Source of the DNA: Chara braunii
Lineage: Eukaryota > Streptophyta > Charophyceae > Charales > Characeae
Length of the DNA: 22,718 nt
Direction: 5' to 3'
Assembly: GCA_003427395.1 (NCBI GenBank)
Contig: BFEA01000029.1
Coordinates: forward strand, 2,272,962-2,295,679
Part shown: positions 8,723 through 18,119 of the stretch, piece after piece
Layout: each line of letters begins with the position of its first letter
Position numbering within the stretch: the stretch's first letter is position 1
The notes under the pieces: model-generated
The model's database searches: none
What the model was told of the DNA's origin: nothing
What the model saw: only the letters and a program-made list of their open reading frames with translations
Translations under genes and position numbers: made by a program

Positions 8723-8794
8723 GCACAATTTCTGTGGAGTGGAGTTAACTCGTTCGTCGCACAATTTCCGTGGAGTGTATAACTCGTTCGTTCA
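8723..8794. repeat. 36-bp tandem duplication
   Basis: GCACAATTTCTGTGGAGTGG starting at 8723 is repeated from 8759 as GCACAATTTCCGTGGAGTG, both ending AACTCGTTCGTY. Confidence 0.85.
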
Positions 8795-9405
8795 ACTTCA
8801 TTGTAGATCTGTGATTGTCTGAAGGAATCTTTTTCTCTTTTCAGGCATTGGACAATTCAGACGGAATACGAACATGAATCGAGCCCGGTGTGTCTTTGAA
8901 AGTGGGGAGTTCCAAGGCTTCTCTGATTCAAAAAGAATGTTGCACATGAAAGAGAGTTGTGTCCGAAAATAGAATTACATGCCACAAATTCTTTTGTGGC
9001 ACAGTCGTGCTTTTGTTCGTGGATTTGTGCACAGCGAACATGGCAACACACACACGTACAGGAAGTCCGAGGAAACAGTGGCACAATCGTGATTTTTACT
9101 TTTTTTTGTGCTGTGTATAGGAATACGACAACGCACACGCACGTACAGACACATTGGTTTTATGGTTGGTATGGAGTTTTGTTGATACTGCTGTTCTTGC
9201 CAGTGGTCTTGGCCAAAGAGTCTGCTAGGCAGACTAGGGTTGGTGCGAGTAAACACTCGCCCTTATTCGTGAGTCAAATGCGTTTCTGGGGAGATTATCG
9301 GGGTTCGACATCCGGATGAGTCGGTGAGAGTCTGTTGAAATAATCCATCACACTCGCCATATTGTTGTCAAGTTGTGTTTAGCCAATACAGAACAAACAG
9401 GCACA
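8795..9405. other. intergenic, no gene; small hairpin at 8981-9000
   Basis: I recognise no gene. GCCACAAATTCTTTTGTGGC at 8981-9000 is a perfect 8-bp stem with a 4-base loop. Confidence 0.5.
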
Positions 9406-9481
9406 CAAACACACGGCTGTTGGGTTTGTGCACATCCTGCGCTCAAACACACGGCTGTTGGGTTTGTGCACATCCTGCGCT
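9406..9481. repeat. 38-bp perfect tandem duplication
   Basis: CAAACACACGGCTGTTGGG starting at 9406 repeats exactly from 9444, each copy ending CACATCCTGCGCT. The identity suggests a recent duplication. Confidence 0.9.
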
Positions 9482-9851
9482 CAAATCCCACAGCAGTGAT
9501 CTGGCTGTTTAACAAAAACACCATAAATCTTCGACAATCTGAAAGGTGTAACGCTATGTCGGGACTTATTCCGACCGGATTCTGCGGTTTCGGATATCGG
9601 CTGTTTGATAGGCTGCACATTTGATGGATCCTATCCACTGCGCCCTGGAAAAGGCGAATGGAAGCACAGCCTGAGTCCTGGAAATTGCTAAGGCTTTGCG
9701 GCAATATTGGCCGAATACAACTGGCCAAACAAAGGAAACTGGAGCTCGCTGAAAGTGTTTCCCGACAAATTGAACTGAAAACCACTGAAGTGGATCTCAC
9801 GTGTTATAGCCAGGAAAGAAGATGCAAATGTGTAAGACCATGCTCTGCTTG
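9482..9851. other. intergenic, no gene recognised
   Basis: The sequence appears unique, with short open frames on both strands but no domain or RNA signature that I can name. Confidence 0.4.
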
Positions 9852-9994
9852 AAGGCCTCAGTCCACTACTCAACATTGGACATGTATCTGCGTGTAAAGT
9901 GCAGGTATGCTCGAAACGATCCAAAATTTGGAAAGTACCGTCTCACTGTGAGGTCCAGATGCATTTCTAATGTTCAGTAGTGGAGCGAGGCCTT
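9852..9994. repeat. long hairpin-forming inverted repeat
   Basis: The arm 9852-9877 (AAGGCCTC, two variable bases, TCCACTACT, CAACATT) is mirrored at 9969-9994 with three mismatches. Pairing continues inward with weaker match (CATGTATCTG against CAGATGCAT), giving about 39 bp of stem and a loop of roughly 65 bases. The size is compatible with a plant-type microRNA precursor or a small foldback element; nothing in the sequence decides between them. Confidence 0.7.
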
Positions 9995-10233
9995 TAGTCT
10001 TTTGGGCATTTTCATCGCACTTTCCTTTCTGGACAGTCGGTGGGTTGACGTACACAATTCAACATTCAACACGCACCTGGATGTTTTTTGGGGCATATAC
10101 CTCTGGATAGATCCACCCTTTCGAATGTATTGGGAACAGTACCAGGTCAGGATATACATTCAGAAGGTTGTGCAGTGGAGGGAGGCCGAGTACCAAGAGA
10201 GAGAGAACTTCACCCGCTTTGGGGCAGTTGAGC

Positions 10234-10314
10234 CTCTGCTCGGCATGGCCCAGAATGTAGAATAGTGAAATGGCGCGGCAATGGTTTTTTCCTCGTGGGC
10301 AGTGCCGAGCAGAG
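10234..10314. repeat. 19-bp inverted repeat with 43-bp loop
   Basis: CTCTGCTCGGCATGGCCCA at 10234-10252 pairs with TGGGCAGTGCCGAGCAGAG at 10296-10314 with two mismatches. Confidence 0.75.
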
Positions 10315-11640
10315 TTGAGGCTCAGTGCAAACTGGTGTGGAGAAGTGCACCCTCTCTCTGTGTCAGCATGCTTGTTCGTGGAGGGGTGAGCAGAGTTCCC
10401 TTCTCAATTTGTGGCAAAATGAGACAGGGTCATGGTACTTACAGGCTGCGCCGGGCACTCTCTGTCAGAGAGGGGGCGAGAGAGAGAGAGAGATGGCGTC
10501 GTGGCGATGACGATCAACATTTTGGCTTAGTTCCCTCCTCATCAAGCTTATGGCAGACCGTCTGACTTTGGTTCATTTCATCATGCCATGCGCAGGAAGA
10601 GAAAGACAGAAGGCAGGGCATGAGGGAACATCGATAAATAGGGTGCAACATGCAAGGTAAGATTGCTGGCATCAAGAAGGTTGTGGAGGGGGAAAACATC
10701 GTCCTAAAAGTGATGTGACGAGGATGTAAGTCGGGGACCCAATTCATCGCGGATTGGGAGGGGGGCGATCAGGGTGTGAGATTGAGTGGGAGGAGAAGGT
10801 AGGAATGTCAGCCAATCAGGGTGAGGATGTAGGAACCAACGACTGGCAGGGGGATGAAGGACAAGGCAACAAGGCAAGGAATGCGGGTCTTTTGTGCAAC
10901 CAGTTTGCTAAACTCGTGTGCATGGGACGCTGAACCCCGTTTCCAGGGGTGTAGCTCACCACCAAGACAGGAGGCTGTTTTTTTGCAAGGCCTGAATGTG
11001 GATGGTTCATTTACCACCTCTCGGGTCGAGGCTATGCCCCTAGATGTTGGGAGGAAAAGAGAAGGTAGGCTGGTCATGGAGGAAGATCGGTACGAGGTAA
11101 GGAAAAAGAGATTTGGAGGGAGGAAGGCGGCCTCACCGTGGGGAGAGTGGAACAGGTTGCAAAGAAAGGAAAGAGCAGGAGAATGACGAAGGGCCTGAAT
11201 GATGAGAGAGAGGATAAAAGTGGATATGCAGGCGACGGAGGAGAGCAATGAAGAAGAAAAGAAGTGGTAGACAGAGGAGGAGAGGAAGGGACATACCATA
11301 TGCCCAGTAGCCATATAGAGTATTGGAGCAGTACGAGTTGGAAGAGGATCCCGATCGAGGAGACAAAGTGGTGGAGAAAGATGGGACGAGGGAAGCGAAG
11401 ACACAGGACAAGGAGAGAAGAGGATGGGAAAAACGGATCGGGGGGGTGAAGATTGGCTGGAATCGAATAGGGAATGGATAAGGAAGAAAAGTGAACAGGT
11501 AGGGAAGAATGAGAGAAAGAGAGAGGAGGCCCAGATGCGCATTTGTTTTCTCCGAGCAGCACTGACGGTGTTTGTCCGTTCTGGTCGGTGTGGCTCTGAA
11601 AGGAAAAGGCAGGCGGAACACAGTCAAGCTGCTTGCAAAT
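10315..11640. other. intergenic, purine-rich, no gene recognised
   Basis: The + strand is increasingly A/G-rich from about 10790 to 11540. This creates long Leu/Ser/Pro/Phe-rich frames on the - strand (up to 244 codons at 10808-11542) that show no domain and are explained by composition. A GAAGTGCACCCTCTCTCTG motif at 10342 is related to the tandem repeat at 11641-11910. Confidence 0.55.
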
Positions 11641-11915
11641 GGGCGTGCTCAAGTGCAATCTCTTTCTCTGCCTCCCGCTCTGTCCCTGCGGTGTTGTCCC
11701 TGAAGACGCTGAGAATTCCGTCCACACTCAGCCCCAGAAAGGAAGCAGGTGAGTTCGGCGGGGCGTGGCGAAGTGCACCCTCTTTCCCTCTCCCCATCCC
11801 TCCCTCTTTCTCTGCCTCCATCCCTTACAGCGGTGTTGTGTGTGAAGAGGTGGAGAGTTCCATTCAGACTCGGCCCAAAAACAGGATGCATGGGTTTGCC
11901 TGGCATGTGCAAAGT

Positions 11916-11916
<1 letters not shown>
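11641..11916. repeat. diverged 120-140 bp tandem repeat
   Basis: The unit opens GGGCGTG..CAAGTGCAMYCTCTTTC and continues through TCTGCCTCC, GCGGTGTTGT, GTGAAGA and ACTCGGCCC-like motifs. Copies begin at 11641 and 11761, and a third opens at 11902 (CATGTGCAAAGTGCTCTCT). Its CT motif has expanded into the microsatellite that follows. A further isolated copy opening lies at 10337. Confidence 0.7.
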
Positions 11917-11985
<69 letters not shown>

Positions 11986-11986
11986 N

Positions 11987-12030
<44 letters not shown>
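11917..12030. repeat. compound (CT)n-N-(CA)n microsatellite
   Basis: A (CT)n tract at 11917-11985 is joined through an ambiguous base at 11986 to a (CA)n tract at 11987-12030. The tract lengths may not be reliable because of the N. Confidence 0.97.
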
Positions 12031-12033
<3 letters not shown>

Positions 12034-12944
12034 GCACGGCAACAGTGTGAGGAATGGCGGAAAAGGTGCCGAAAAGAGATCGCAAGGCAGGAAAGGGGCT
12101 CAGTGCGGAGGCAGGGGGACGGGTTCCAAGGAAAGGAGAATGCAGAACAATGATGAAGGGACGGAATCGCGAGAAGGATAGGGTAAGCACCTCCTGGAGC
12201 AAGCGCGAGAGTGGACTGGTAAGAAAAGAATAGCAAGGGAATGGGAATGTGAACTGAAGTCCTGTCCTAGATGATTCTAAATGTAAGAACTAATGCGGAG
12301 AAAGAAAAAAAGAAAGAAAAAGAAAAGATGACGAAAGATTTGACTGTGTGATCATTTTTTCTGGGTCATTCTTTGTGTGCTGCTATGCTGTTGTATCTTG
12401 ATGGCTGGTCCTGCTCCTGTCACTCTATTGCTGTGACGTCTATTTTTCTTTCTTTTTAATTTTAATTTTAATCATGTTTCTGCTGGTGGGCCCAGGTGGG
12501 GATGTTGCCAGACCAGTTGCGTCTGTCCTCTTTCATATTTTGCCCTCGCTGGCATTGTTGATGCCAACAACAAATGCTCATCAGCTCTATCTCCGAATCG
12601 GATCCAGAAATGATGATTGCATCACGATGTTTGTCAATTGTGCAACCAATCCAGTCAGTCGAGCATTCTTCTGGCTCATCAAGATAATGAATGTATTGAT
12701 TTCAGTCTGTAAAAGGAGCGAGTAAAATCAGTGAATGACATGGTGTTTTTTTCTGCATCTGTTTCTTCATGCACATGCATCATCAGATTTTTATTGGATT
12801 GGGTTGCCTTTTTTCTTTTCACCATTTTTGCAGGCATCATTCCTCTGATGTTTATGCAGCAGTTGATTTGTTGATTTTAATTCTGTGTTCCGTGCTGGTC
12901 GACTGGAGCTTTCAAAAGTTGTTGACATGATCGCTTGCGGCTTT
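12031..12944. other. intergenic, no gene recognised
   Basis: This stretch contains an A/G simple run (12297-12330) and T-rich simple sequence (12444-12472). A frame of 83 codons at 12474-12725 has no recognisable domain and I leave it uncalled. Confidence 0.5.
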
Positions 12945-12993
12945 TTAACCACCACTCTACCCGACATTGTGAAAGTTGGGGGACCGGCAGCAC

Positions 12994-13069
12994 ATGTTCA
13001 CGAGGGCTACTGGTAGCATAGTGTGGAGACCATGTTAATGAGGGCTACTGGTAGCATAGTGTGGAGACC
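12994..13069. repeat. 38-bp tandem duplication
   Basis: Both copies contain GAGGGCTACTGGTAGCATAG followed by TGTGGAGACC. They start at 12994 and 13032 and differ only near the start. Confidence 0.88.
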
Positions 13070-13218
13070 TGGCAGCCGCCACCACTTATTTCGTGGTTAA
13101 AATGAATTTTTTTTATTATTTTTTTCCCCGGAAAGATCAGGGCCAAATCTACAGACCCTCCAATTTTCAGATTCTTTTATGAAAAATCGCTGAAATTGGG
13201 GTACGTTTTCGTTGGCCC

Positions 13219-13268
13219 ACAAGTAATAGAGTGGCAAAAATCAACAAGTAATAGAGTGGCAAAAATCA
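13219..13268. repeat. 25-bp perfect tandem duplication
   Basis: ACAAGTAATAGAGTGGCAAA and the next five bases occur at 13219 and again at 13244 without change. Confidence 0.9.
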
Positions 13269-13551
13269 AGAATGAGACAAATCGGCGTGGCATTTATTTC
13301 ACCGACTAAGAGTTTTTCAAAAATATATGTATATTATATTTCGTGGAAAGATCATCACGACCTAATCCACAGGATCTCAACTTTTCAGCTTTTTCCCCTT
13401 ATTTTTTGGAGCGTGAAAAATCGCCAAAGTTGGCGAGTGAAAATTGCAGGACTGGACCCACCTGTGCCTCCTGGTTGGTGGCCCCCCTGAAGACCACCTC
13501 CAAACTCACCGGAATGCCACTTTTTTGGTGGCGGGTAGAGTGGTGGNTTAA

Positions 13552-13698
13552 AAATGTATATCCTTGAGCTGCCCCAAACTACAGCATATATAGGCATTCA
13601 TGTGGAGAAGGGACTGTGGTGATTGTTTCAAACATACACCGGCACATGCACGCACACTCACCTGTCCATCGCCCTTAGATACCCACACATGCACCCTG

Positions 13699-13730
<32 letters not shown>

Positions 13731-13877
13731 TGGAGGGAGGTAATTCTGAGATACATTCTGTTCAATGGCCGACCCCCTGCGTGCCGAGTTTTCCCGAACC
13801 ACCGTGACGTCATTTCGACTTTGTTTTGCCTGGCGCTTCCAGCCATTGAGGTCTGATACCCCGAAGCCCGGAAGTTG
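13552..13877. other. intergenic with (GA)n at 13698-13726
   Basis: A short GA microsatellite lies at 13698-13726. I see no gene or clear element in the rest. Confidence 0.55.
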
Positions 13878-13935
13878 CGGGTCGTTAACGATAACGACCC
13901 GTGGCCGATGTATGGACCAAGCACTGCTGGTTTAA
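13878..13935. repeat. single end of a TTAA-type element with a perfect stem-loop
   Basis: CGGGTCGTTA/TAACGACCCG at 13878-13901 forms a perfect 10-bp stem with a 4-base loop. About 30 bp on, GCACTGCTGGTTTAA resembles the right end of the 19599-20687 element (TACTGGTGGTTTAA). Both are preceded at the same distance (about 46 bp) by a CCCGRAAGTTGYGG...GTTAACG stretch starting near 13867. I could not find the matching left end. Confidence 0.5.
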
Positions 13936-14127
13936 TAGAGATGTCGGTTGAGGTGAGTGCGATGGGGGAGAACTAAGAATTGCCACTCGGAGGTACTCCT
14001 TCAGCAAGGAGAAAGGTGTTGATCTCCATGTTCACAGTTCTTGGCAAAACACCCGGGCAATATCACAGGTACCTGCCGGGGCAATTAGCAAAACAGAGAA
14101 GAATACGATTGGATTTGGCCGGCGGCA

Positions 14128-14300
14128 TAGTATCTTGTTTACTGACCCACTCTCTAGGCTCGATTATATTTGGAGAGAGAACTCAATCATATCTGGAGAG
14201 AGAAAGAAAGTCCCTCTCTCATTTTTCAATTGTAGTATCTTGTTTACTTACCCACTGGAGAGAGAACTCAATTATATCTGGAGAGAAATAAAGTTCATCT
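14128..14300. repeat. about 105-bp diverged tandem repeat
   Basis: TAGTATCTTGTTTACT followed by ACCCACT occurs at 14128 and 14233. Each is followed by GGAGAGAGAACTCAATYATAT and then a TCTCATTTYTCAAT motif. It overlaps an open frame of 103 codons (13980-14291) that I do not regard as a gene. Confidence 0.75.
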
Positions 14301-14857
14301 CTCATTTCTCAATCACAAGAGATGAAGATAAAGTCCAAAAAGCATCTTGAGGTTCAAATGAGCGTTGTAATCTCGCTATGTGCTGGAACACGTCGGAAGG
14401 TACGAAGTATGAAATCCTTCTTTTTAGCCAGTGACCTCGGAGCAGTTTGGTATCCTAAGAGACTTCATGCGAGAATTCTCCCAATCAATCAAAAAAAACT
14501 CTTATGCCTTTGGCCTTCCATACTTAGGGGCAAATTTGGTTATCGGTAGCATGACCCGCCTGACGATAGCAGTTATGGAGCTTACTGCTTACAAGTGAAA
14601 TCTTCGTTTTTCAACTCCTTGTGTACAAATAAGCTAGGGCCAATTCGATGATCCCAGAAGCAAACTACTACCTCATTCATTTTGGAAAGGATATTAGCTG
14701 AGTTTTCTTTTCAAGTCCACTCAATGTATATGGACCTTACGTTTTCAGATTATTTTGACAGTTATTCTGAGCACACAAAATCACCGAAGGCAGTTTACTA
14801 GCCCACCCCACGGCTGGTTGCGGGCATAAGTGTGTTAACTTCGAGGGGAGTGGTGTT
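14301..14857. other. intergenic, no gene recognised
   Basis: Nothing with coding or RNA character is recognisable. A diverged copy of the TTTTCAG...AAATCACCGAAGG module lies at about 14743-14793. Confidence 0.4.
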
Positions 14858-14873
14858 TTAAGCCACTAGTACC
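14858..14873. repeat. TTAA plus TIR-like end, GCCACTAGTACC
   Basis: TTAA at 14858-14861 is followed by GCCACTAGTACC, close to the left TIR ACCATCAGTACC of the element at 19599. On its other side, a GTTGCGGGCAT...GTTAAC...GGGGAGTGGTG stretch resembles the right end of that family. The site may be two abutting ends or one palindromic end; no partner was identified with certainty. Confidence 0.4.
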
Positions 14874-15872
14874 TTGGCAACTGTCTTTTCAAACCTACCC
14901 ACGGCCAGGTGCCGAGGCCAGTTTTTTTTAATTGTTTTTCTGGAAGAGGACAATCAGGGACATTCAGGCGGACTTTCTTTTGTAGGACACTGGCTGCTCG
15001 GTGCATAATTTTGGTGAATTGTCCTCACCTTTTGGACGGTGTAGAACAAGTTTGTTGTTTGTGTACTGTTTGATGTTTGATGCTACAGTGGACCATGGCG
15101 ATGGCAATGGTCAGAAGCAGCATGCGTGGTTATTGCAGAAGCAGCACGCATGCTACTGGTCATTGGAGTTGCCTGTGAGTTGTATTGTTGGTTCTCTGCA
15201 AGTGCCCCGAGCTACGATCTCTTCATAGTGCATTGCTGTGGCACAGCACAGCACGCTCCCTTGCGCTTGCATGAGTGAGGGATTGTGCGCAACTCATGCA
15301 AGTGCGTGTGAGATCATATATGTGTGTGTGTGCGTGTCTGTGTGTGTGTGTGTGTGTGAAAAAATTGACAAAAATTATACCCCATTGTGTACTCGTCAAG
15401 AGCTCCATCATCACAGTGGTACACCAGGCTCTGGTTGTGTCCAAACTATCGCTTTCTGCCGCCACTTCTCTGAAGTTACCCTATACATGAGTGGTTTGCC
15501 ATGACCAGCTTTCCAGAGTCCTACATAGATTAATGGGCATGGGGGAGGTTGGAGGGCATACCACACGCAAACAGACATAACAGGCAAACCCCCCCCCCAA
15601 AAAAAAAGAAATCCCAAAAGAATGTCAAGACCAGGTGGAAAACAAGGCTGGAGAGCACGCGGGAGGCAGGAGGGAAGATGGCATACAAGCATGCCAAGCA
15701 GGCAAACCAGAAGAAAAAAAAAACAATTCCAAAGACCCAAAAAAATTAAAGTTGGTGAATGTTTTGTTGGAGGTGCACCATCTTATCAGGAGGTTGAGTC
15801 CTCGACAAGCTTTGGAATGCCCATATTCATGGTTTGGGTCATGAACTGATCCTTGTTGAAGGCAGAGAAAAA
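14874..15872. other. intergenic; (TG)n at 15321-15358, C10A9 block at 15589-15607
   Basis: A TG-rich microsatellite lies at 15321-15358. A block of ten C then nine A at 15589-15607 is the reverse complement of the T/G blocks near the window start. No gene is recognised. Confidence 0.5.
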
Positions 15873-15982
15873 AGATGGAAGCAATGTAAGTTGAAAGGCC
15901 AAAAAAAGAGGACGACACACAAAAGAAAGATGGAAGCAATGTAAATTGAAAGGCCAAAAAAAGAGGACGACACACAAAAGTG
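15873..15982. repeat. 55-bp tandem duplication
   Basis: AGATGGAAGCAATGTAARTT followed by GAAAGGCC, an A run and GAGGACGACACAC occurs at 15873 and 15928, with about one substitution before the ends. It produces a repeated Phe/Ser-rich frame on the - strand that is not a gene. Confidence 0.9.
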
Positions 15983-16140
15983 ATTGTGTGAGTGTGGAGG
16001 AGAAAAAAAAGTCACCTCAATGTAATTCCCAGCAAGTTGCATTTTTTGCAAGTGGGATAATAAAGTGATACCAGGATAAAAACAGATCCACATCATATGG
16101 GAACCACAGAAAAACATTACATCCTAAACATATGAAAGCA

Positions 16141-16296
16141 TAAGATGATTCATATATTAATTAATATCCCTTTTTCATCAATATTGCAAACATTGTGTTT
16201 GCACCTGGAGATGGTCCTTAAGATGGTCCATGTATTAATTAATATCCCTTATTCATCAATCCTGCAAACACTGTGTTTGCATTTGGAGATGGTCCG
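16141..16296. repeat. 78-bp tandem duplication
   Basis: TAAGATGRTYCATRTATTAA starts at 16141 and 16219. Both copies continue with TTAATATCCC, TTCATCAAT and TGTGTTTGCA, and end GGAGATGGTCC. The copies are about 85-90% identical by eye. It marks the start of the AT-rich block that leads into the mitochondrial mosaic; I could not assign it to a mitochondrial gene. Confidence 0.85.
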
Positions 16297-17034
16297 TCAC
16301 AAGAACGAAAAGATGATAATTTTTCAGCAAAATAGGTAGGAAAGGTAGAGAGCAATAAACAATATTGAAGAAGGGGAGGAGGGGAGATGGAAGAACGGAG
16401 AGGGGAGGGGAAAAAGATGAAGGGATGTGCGGAGAAGAAAATGGTTTCAGAAAACAAGTGGTTATACTTGAATGATTGTGAAGCAATGCGTACATGGAAA
16501 AAGGAACTTGACGATATTTAAATTTTGCAAGTCAGCAATTGCTCAATGGTACAACTTGAACCATAACATACGATGGAACGAGTCTCATCCATACACATGA
16601 ATCAACATGAACGAATACCATGCTTAGCCATAAACCACAATTGCATTGATATTGTATATATGCTTTTTCCACCATGTCTCGTAACTTCCATGTGAAAAAC
16701 ATAGTAGCTAATTTACTTGAACCGGTCATCTTTGAACCTTAGTCGAAGTCGAAACGACATTTCTACTGCACCTCTCCATTATTTTTAGAGCTAGTAAACC
16801 TATTCCTACTCATGTCCCAACCACCCATCCAAATAGTTCTGCAATGTTTCGAAGAATTGCCACTTCAATAGGATACTGAAATAAGAAGCGAAAAAATCTA
16901 CCAACGGCAACGAGTGATAAATGCAAAAAGCTCCGAGGACTTTGCAAAAGCACGAAGAGCGGGCCTAGTTGTAGGATAATCACCCAATTGTTTTCCACAT
17001 AAAAAGACTAAGGACTTCATTACTCATCTCATCC
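16297..17034. other. AT-rich, unassigned; possibly mitochondrial-derived
   Basis: No identifiable gene. Composition resembles the adjoining mitochondrial mosaic, and - strand frames are membrane-protein-like (for example 16810-16998), but I could not match them to a named mitochondrial protein. It may be eroded mtDNA or unrelated AT-rich DNA. Confidence 0.35.
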
Positions 17035-17560
17035 CCAAAACAATATCTCCCAGTTGAAAAACCATGCAAATGAGAAATGTAAGGAGCAATGTGAGCGGAA
17101 AGGGAGGTAAGCAACGAGCTTGAGGAAGAGGATAATCAAAGATACTGTTAAAGGTAGGGTACGAGGATCGCGGACAAATGTTGTGCTAACCCAATGTTGG
17201 ACATGTGATGAGAAAAGCATGCATTTTTTCAAGATTGTAGAGTGTTGTAGTTGCCACAACAAAACGATTGTTATAGCTTTCACAAAAGTAATCATAATTA
17301 AAGTTTCCAATGCGTATTCAAATAAGGGAGAAAACCTTGCCATCATGAAAATACATGTTGTTACCATAATAGTTACATGAATTAAAGTTGATACTAGGGT
17401 AGAACCTTCCGTAACACCCGCTAACCAAGTATAGAGTCTTATTTGTGCCGCTTTTTTTCCCTACAACTTTAATAAAGAGTAAACCACAAATAACAATTGG
17501 TGCATGAATTTTCGTAATAATAAGATTTATAAGAAGACCTATTAGATCCGTATATCTGCC
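17035..17560 (-). pseudogene. nad5: mitochondrial nad5 middle fragment (nuclear mtDNA insertion)
   Basis: Read on the - strand, this gives a piece of NADH dehydrogenase subunit 5, a proton-pumping membrane subunit of complex I. In order it shows CGLLFIKVVGK, then AQIRLYTWLAGVTEGST, LVSTLIHVTIMVTTCIF, MMARFSPLFEYALETL and IMITFVKAIT. The family form is LLFIGAVGKSAQIGLHTWL and so on. At least two frame shifts are needed: a 1- or 3-base change near 17448 at the GKSAQ site, and more beyond 17265. Downstream the match fades, with a recognisable remnant of the CSQLG region near 17180-17200. Substitutions such as Gly to Arg, His to Tyr, Pro to Leu and Ala to Val are all C-to-T or G-to-A. It is not functional. 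Its strand is opposite to the other mitochondrial fragments in the block. Confidence 0.88.
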
Positions 17561-17734
17561 TGAGAGGTTGCATTGTCTTAAAGAAGAAGAAAAACTCACA
17601 CGGAGCTTATCCGGAGGAAAGCGTTTGTTCGTCGACGGAATCTGGTTGATCCTCTTCGCTACCTGTAAGGATTAGTTTCCCTCCCCAACTATTATAAGGT
17701 TTCAAAGTTGTATATACTTCGTTCAAATCCACAA
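17561..17734. other. spacer between nad5 and rps2 fragments
   Basis: Short unassigned AT-rich sequence. The last part may still be upstream rps2, since residues just before the recognisable block are weakly similar. Confidence 0.4.
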
Positions 17735-18119
17735 AACAATCAAATAATTAAGAAAATGGTTGAAGAAACATGTCAAAGTTATATAAGTCATAAAGGAGGT
17801 TTTTTAAGCAATTGGTACCACATTTTTCATTCGGAAACGCATTTTCAACACTTTCAAAACTTATCACTGAAAGCCTTAGATAAACATAACATATTTGCAA
17901 GATGTCGCGCAATAAAAAAATAAAATAAAATGCTTTGAATGAATCTTTACAAAAGTATTACAAATTGTTTGGTGATAATGAATGCAAATTCAAACTTCAT
18001 AATCGTACTTAAAGCTAATCAATTACATGTCCCGATTGTGTGTTATATAGGTTCAAATGTTCCAAGAAAATTATAACAAAGATTTTATTATCTTATCCGT
18101 GTGATAATGATTCCTTTAG
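17735..18119 (+). pseudogene. rps2: mitochondrial rps2 fragment (nuclear mtDNA insertion)
   Basis: Two blocks of ribosomal protein S2 are visible. The first reads NQIIKKMVEETCQSYISHK then GGFLSNWYHIF, the S2 signature region, where the bacterial form has VNHRWLGGTLTNW. After a stop and frame shift near 17923, the second (from about 17955) reads CLVIMNANSNFIIVLKANQ then LHVPIVCYIGSNVPRKL, corresponding to the DCLVIINA...EAN...IPIVALVDSN core of S2. The last match is near 18090-18119 ([11 protein letters not shown]), again in a different frame. The Trp-Ile before GGFL is lost. The gene runs directly into nad5 sequence with no spacer, so the 3' end was joined to a different locus. Confidence 0.8.

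Larger units (their letters stand above)
12949..13547. mobile_element. non-autonomous TTAA-flanked TIR element
   Basis: The left end CCACCACTCTACCCG (12949-12963) is matched perfectly in inverted orientation at 13532-13546, giving 15-bp terminal inverted repeats. TTAA lies immediately outside on both sides (12945-12948; 13548-13551, after an ambiguous base at 13547). TTAA duplications are typical of the piggyBac superfamily, but TTAA is a palindrome, so it could simply extend the inverted repeat. The interior is AT-rich, non-coding, and holds two diverged copies of a module (GGAAAGATCA ... TTTTCAG ... GAAAAATCGC) at about 13131-13200 and 13345-13435, plus two small tandem duplications. Confidence 0.65.

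Noticed and set aside
10808-11727. Long overlapping - strand frames (up to 244 codons)
   Set aside because: Overlapping frames in more than one phase over a purine-rich + strand are a composition effect; there is no domain, membrane pattern or splice structure.
11424-12050. 208-codon + strand frame
   Set aside because: It runs through the tandem repeat and the CT/CA microsatellite and includes an ambiguous base; the C-terminal part is only Leu-Ser and Thr-His repeats.
13980-14291. 103-codon + strand frame as a gene
   Set aside because: Half of it is the 105-bp tandem repeat read twice, and no domain or splice context supports it.
15625-15977. Phe-rich - strand membrane-like frame
   Set aside because: It is generated by the 55-bp tandem duplication and A-rich runs.
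17561-17734. Mitochondrial tRNA between nad5 and rps2
   Set aside because: No cloverleaf with a TTCRA-type T arm and acceptor pairing could be drawn.
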